A stretch of 5,154 nucleotides of DNA from an uncultured Lachnospiraceae bacterium (GTDB taxonomy: Bacteria; Bacillota; Clostridia; Lachnospirales; Lachnospiraceae). Shown piece after piece: positions 4,962 through 5,154 of this stretch. Position numbers and translations under genes: made by a program. The notes below the pieces were generated by a model that saw nothing but the letters and a program-made list of their open reading frames with translations, did no database searches and was not told where the DNA came from. Position 1 is the first letter of the stretch, and each line of letters begins with the position of its first letter. Where the stretch lies: NCBI GenBank assembly GCA_947631075.1, contig CANRJU010000209.1:1-5154 (forward strand), read 5' to 3'.

Positions 4962-5154
4962 ATGAGGGAACACACCTATATCGCCATCGATTTAAAGAGC
5001 TTTTACGCCTCTGTGGAGTGCGTGGAGCGGGGCTTGGATCCCCTCACCACCAATCTGGTCGTGGCCGACCCCTCCCGGACGAGCAAGACCATATGCCTGG
5101 CGGTCAGCCCCTCTTTAAAGGCGTACGGCCTTAGCGGGCGCAGCCGCCTCTTTG
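4962..5154 (+). CDS. Y-family (UmuC/DinB-like) translesion DNA polymerase, N-terminal part only
   Basis: The first 64 codons of a plus-strand gene cut by the right edge. The start YIAIDLKSFYASVECVERG (residues 6-24) is the Y-family palm motif: D10 is the first metal-binding catalytic Asp, Y15 sits at the steric-gate position that excludes ribonucleotides, and E19 closes the motif. It continues with TNLVVADPSRTSKTICLAVSP (about 31-51) and LKAYGLSGRSRLF, the finger-side strand and helix in which UmuC-type proteins usually read LKAxGxxxRxR. LDPLTTNLVV and SRTSKTICLAVSPSLK resemble the UmuC-like branch in Clostridia more than classic DinB. Such enzymes copy past DNA damage. The ATG at 4962 has AAAGGAGGG eight nt upstream. 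It is divergent from the hydrogenase operon with no evident functional link. The thumb and little-finger domains are outside the window, so the subfamily is not settled. Confidence 0.88.
   Translation, partial: MREHTYIAIDLKSFYASVECVERGLDPLTTNLVVADPSRTSKTICLAVSPSLKAYGLSGRSRLF

Overview
The window looks like the chromosome of an anaerobic, hydrogen-metabolising Clostridia member, most likely a gut Lachnospiraceae relative. This rests on the gene content (a trimeric NAD-linked [FeFe] hydrogenase), strong AAGGAGG-type Shine-Dalgarno sites, Gram-positive style promoters, fairly GC-rich genes between AT-rich intergenic stretches, and a Y-family polymerase N-terminus of the kind common in Lachnospiraceae. 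The family assignment is an inference from memory, with no search behind it.

Layout, left to right. (1) 1-282, minus strand: the first 94 codons of a secreted family-10-like glycosyl hydrolase (GHL10/DUF187), with its own clear promoter at 314-342. (2) 283-526: intergenic, holding that promoter, a strong intrinsic terminator for the hydrogenase operon (395-427) and an 18-bp tandem repeat array (about 451-522) between the hydA stop codon and the terminator. (3) 527-4636, minus strand: a compact operon hydC-hydB-hydA. The genes are translationally coupled: hydC/hydB overlap by 11 bp, hydB/hydA are 5 bp apart, and each downstream Shine-Dalgarno lies inside the upstream gene. (4) 4637-4961: divergent control region. 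It carries the hyd promoter, a long inverted repeat at the predicted hyd transcription start, and, facing right, a leader with a terminator-like hairpin and a 21-bp imperfect direct repeat. (5) 4962-5154, plus strand: the N-terminus of a Y-family (UmuC/DinB-like) DNA polymerase, cut by the window edge.

How the genes work together. HydC (a [2Fe-2S] NuoE-like protein) and HydB (a NuoF-like FMN/NAD flavoprotein with extra Fe-S domains) form the diaphorase half. HydA carries the H-cluster and a chain of Fe-S clusters. The three subunits match HydABC, the cytoplasmic trimeric hydrogenase, several members of which couple NADH and reduced ferredoxin oxidation to H2 formation (electron bifurcation/confurcation). 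All expected Fe-S and H-cluster cysteines are present, so the enzyme should be active, but the maturases HydE, HydF and HydG are not in the window.

I see no phage, IS element, CRISPR array, tRNA or rRNA. The core genes are a known system. The less explained material is in the control regions and in two unusual residues near the H-cluster.
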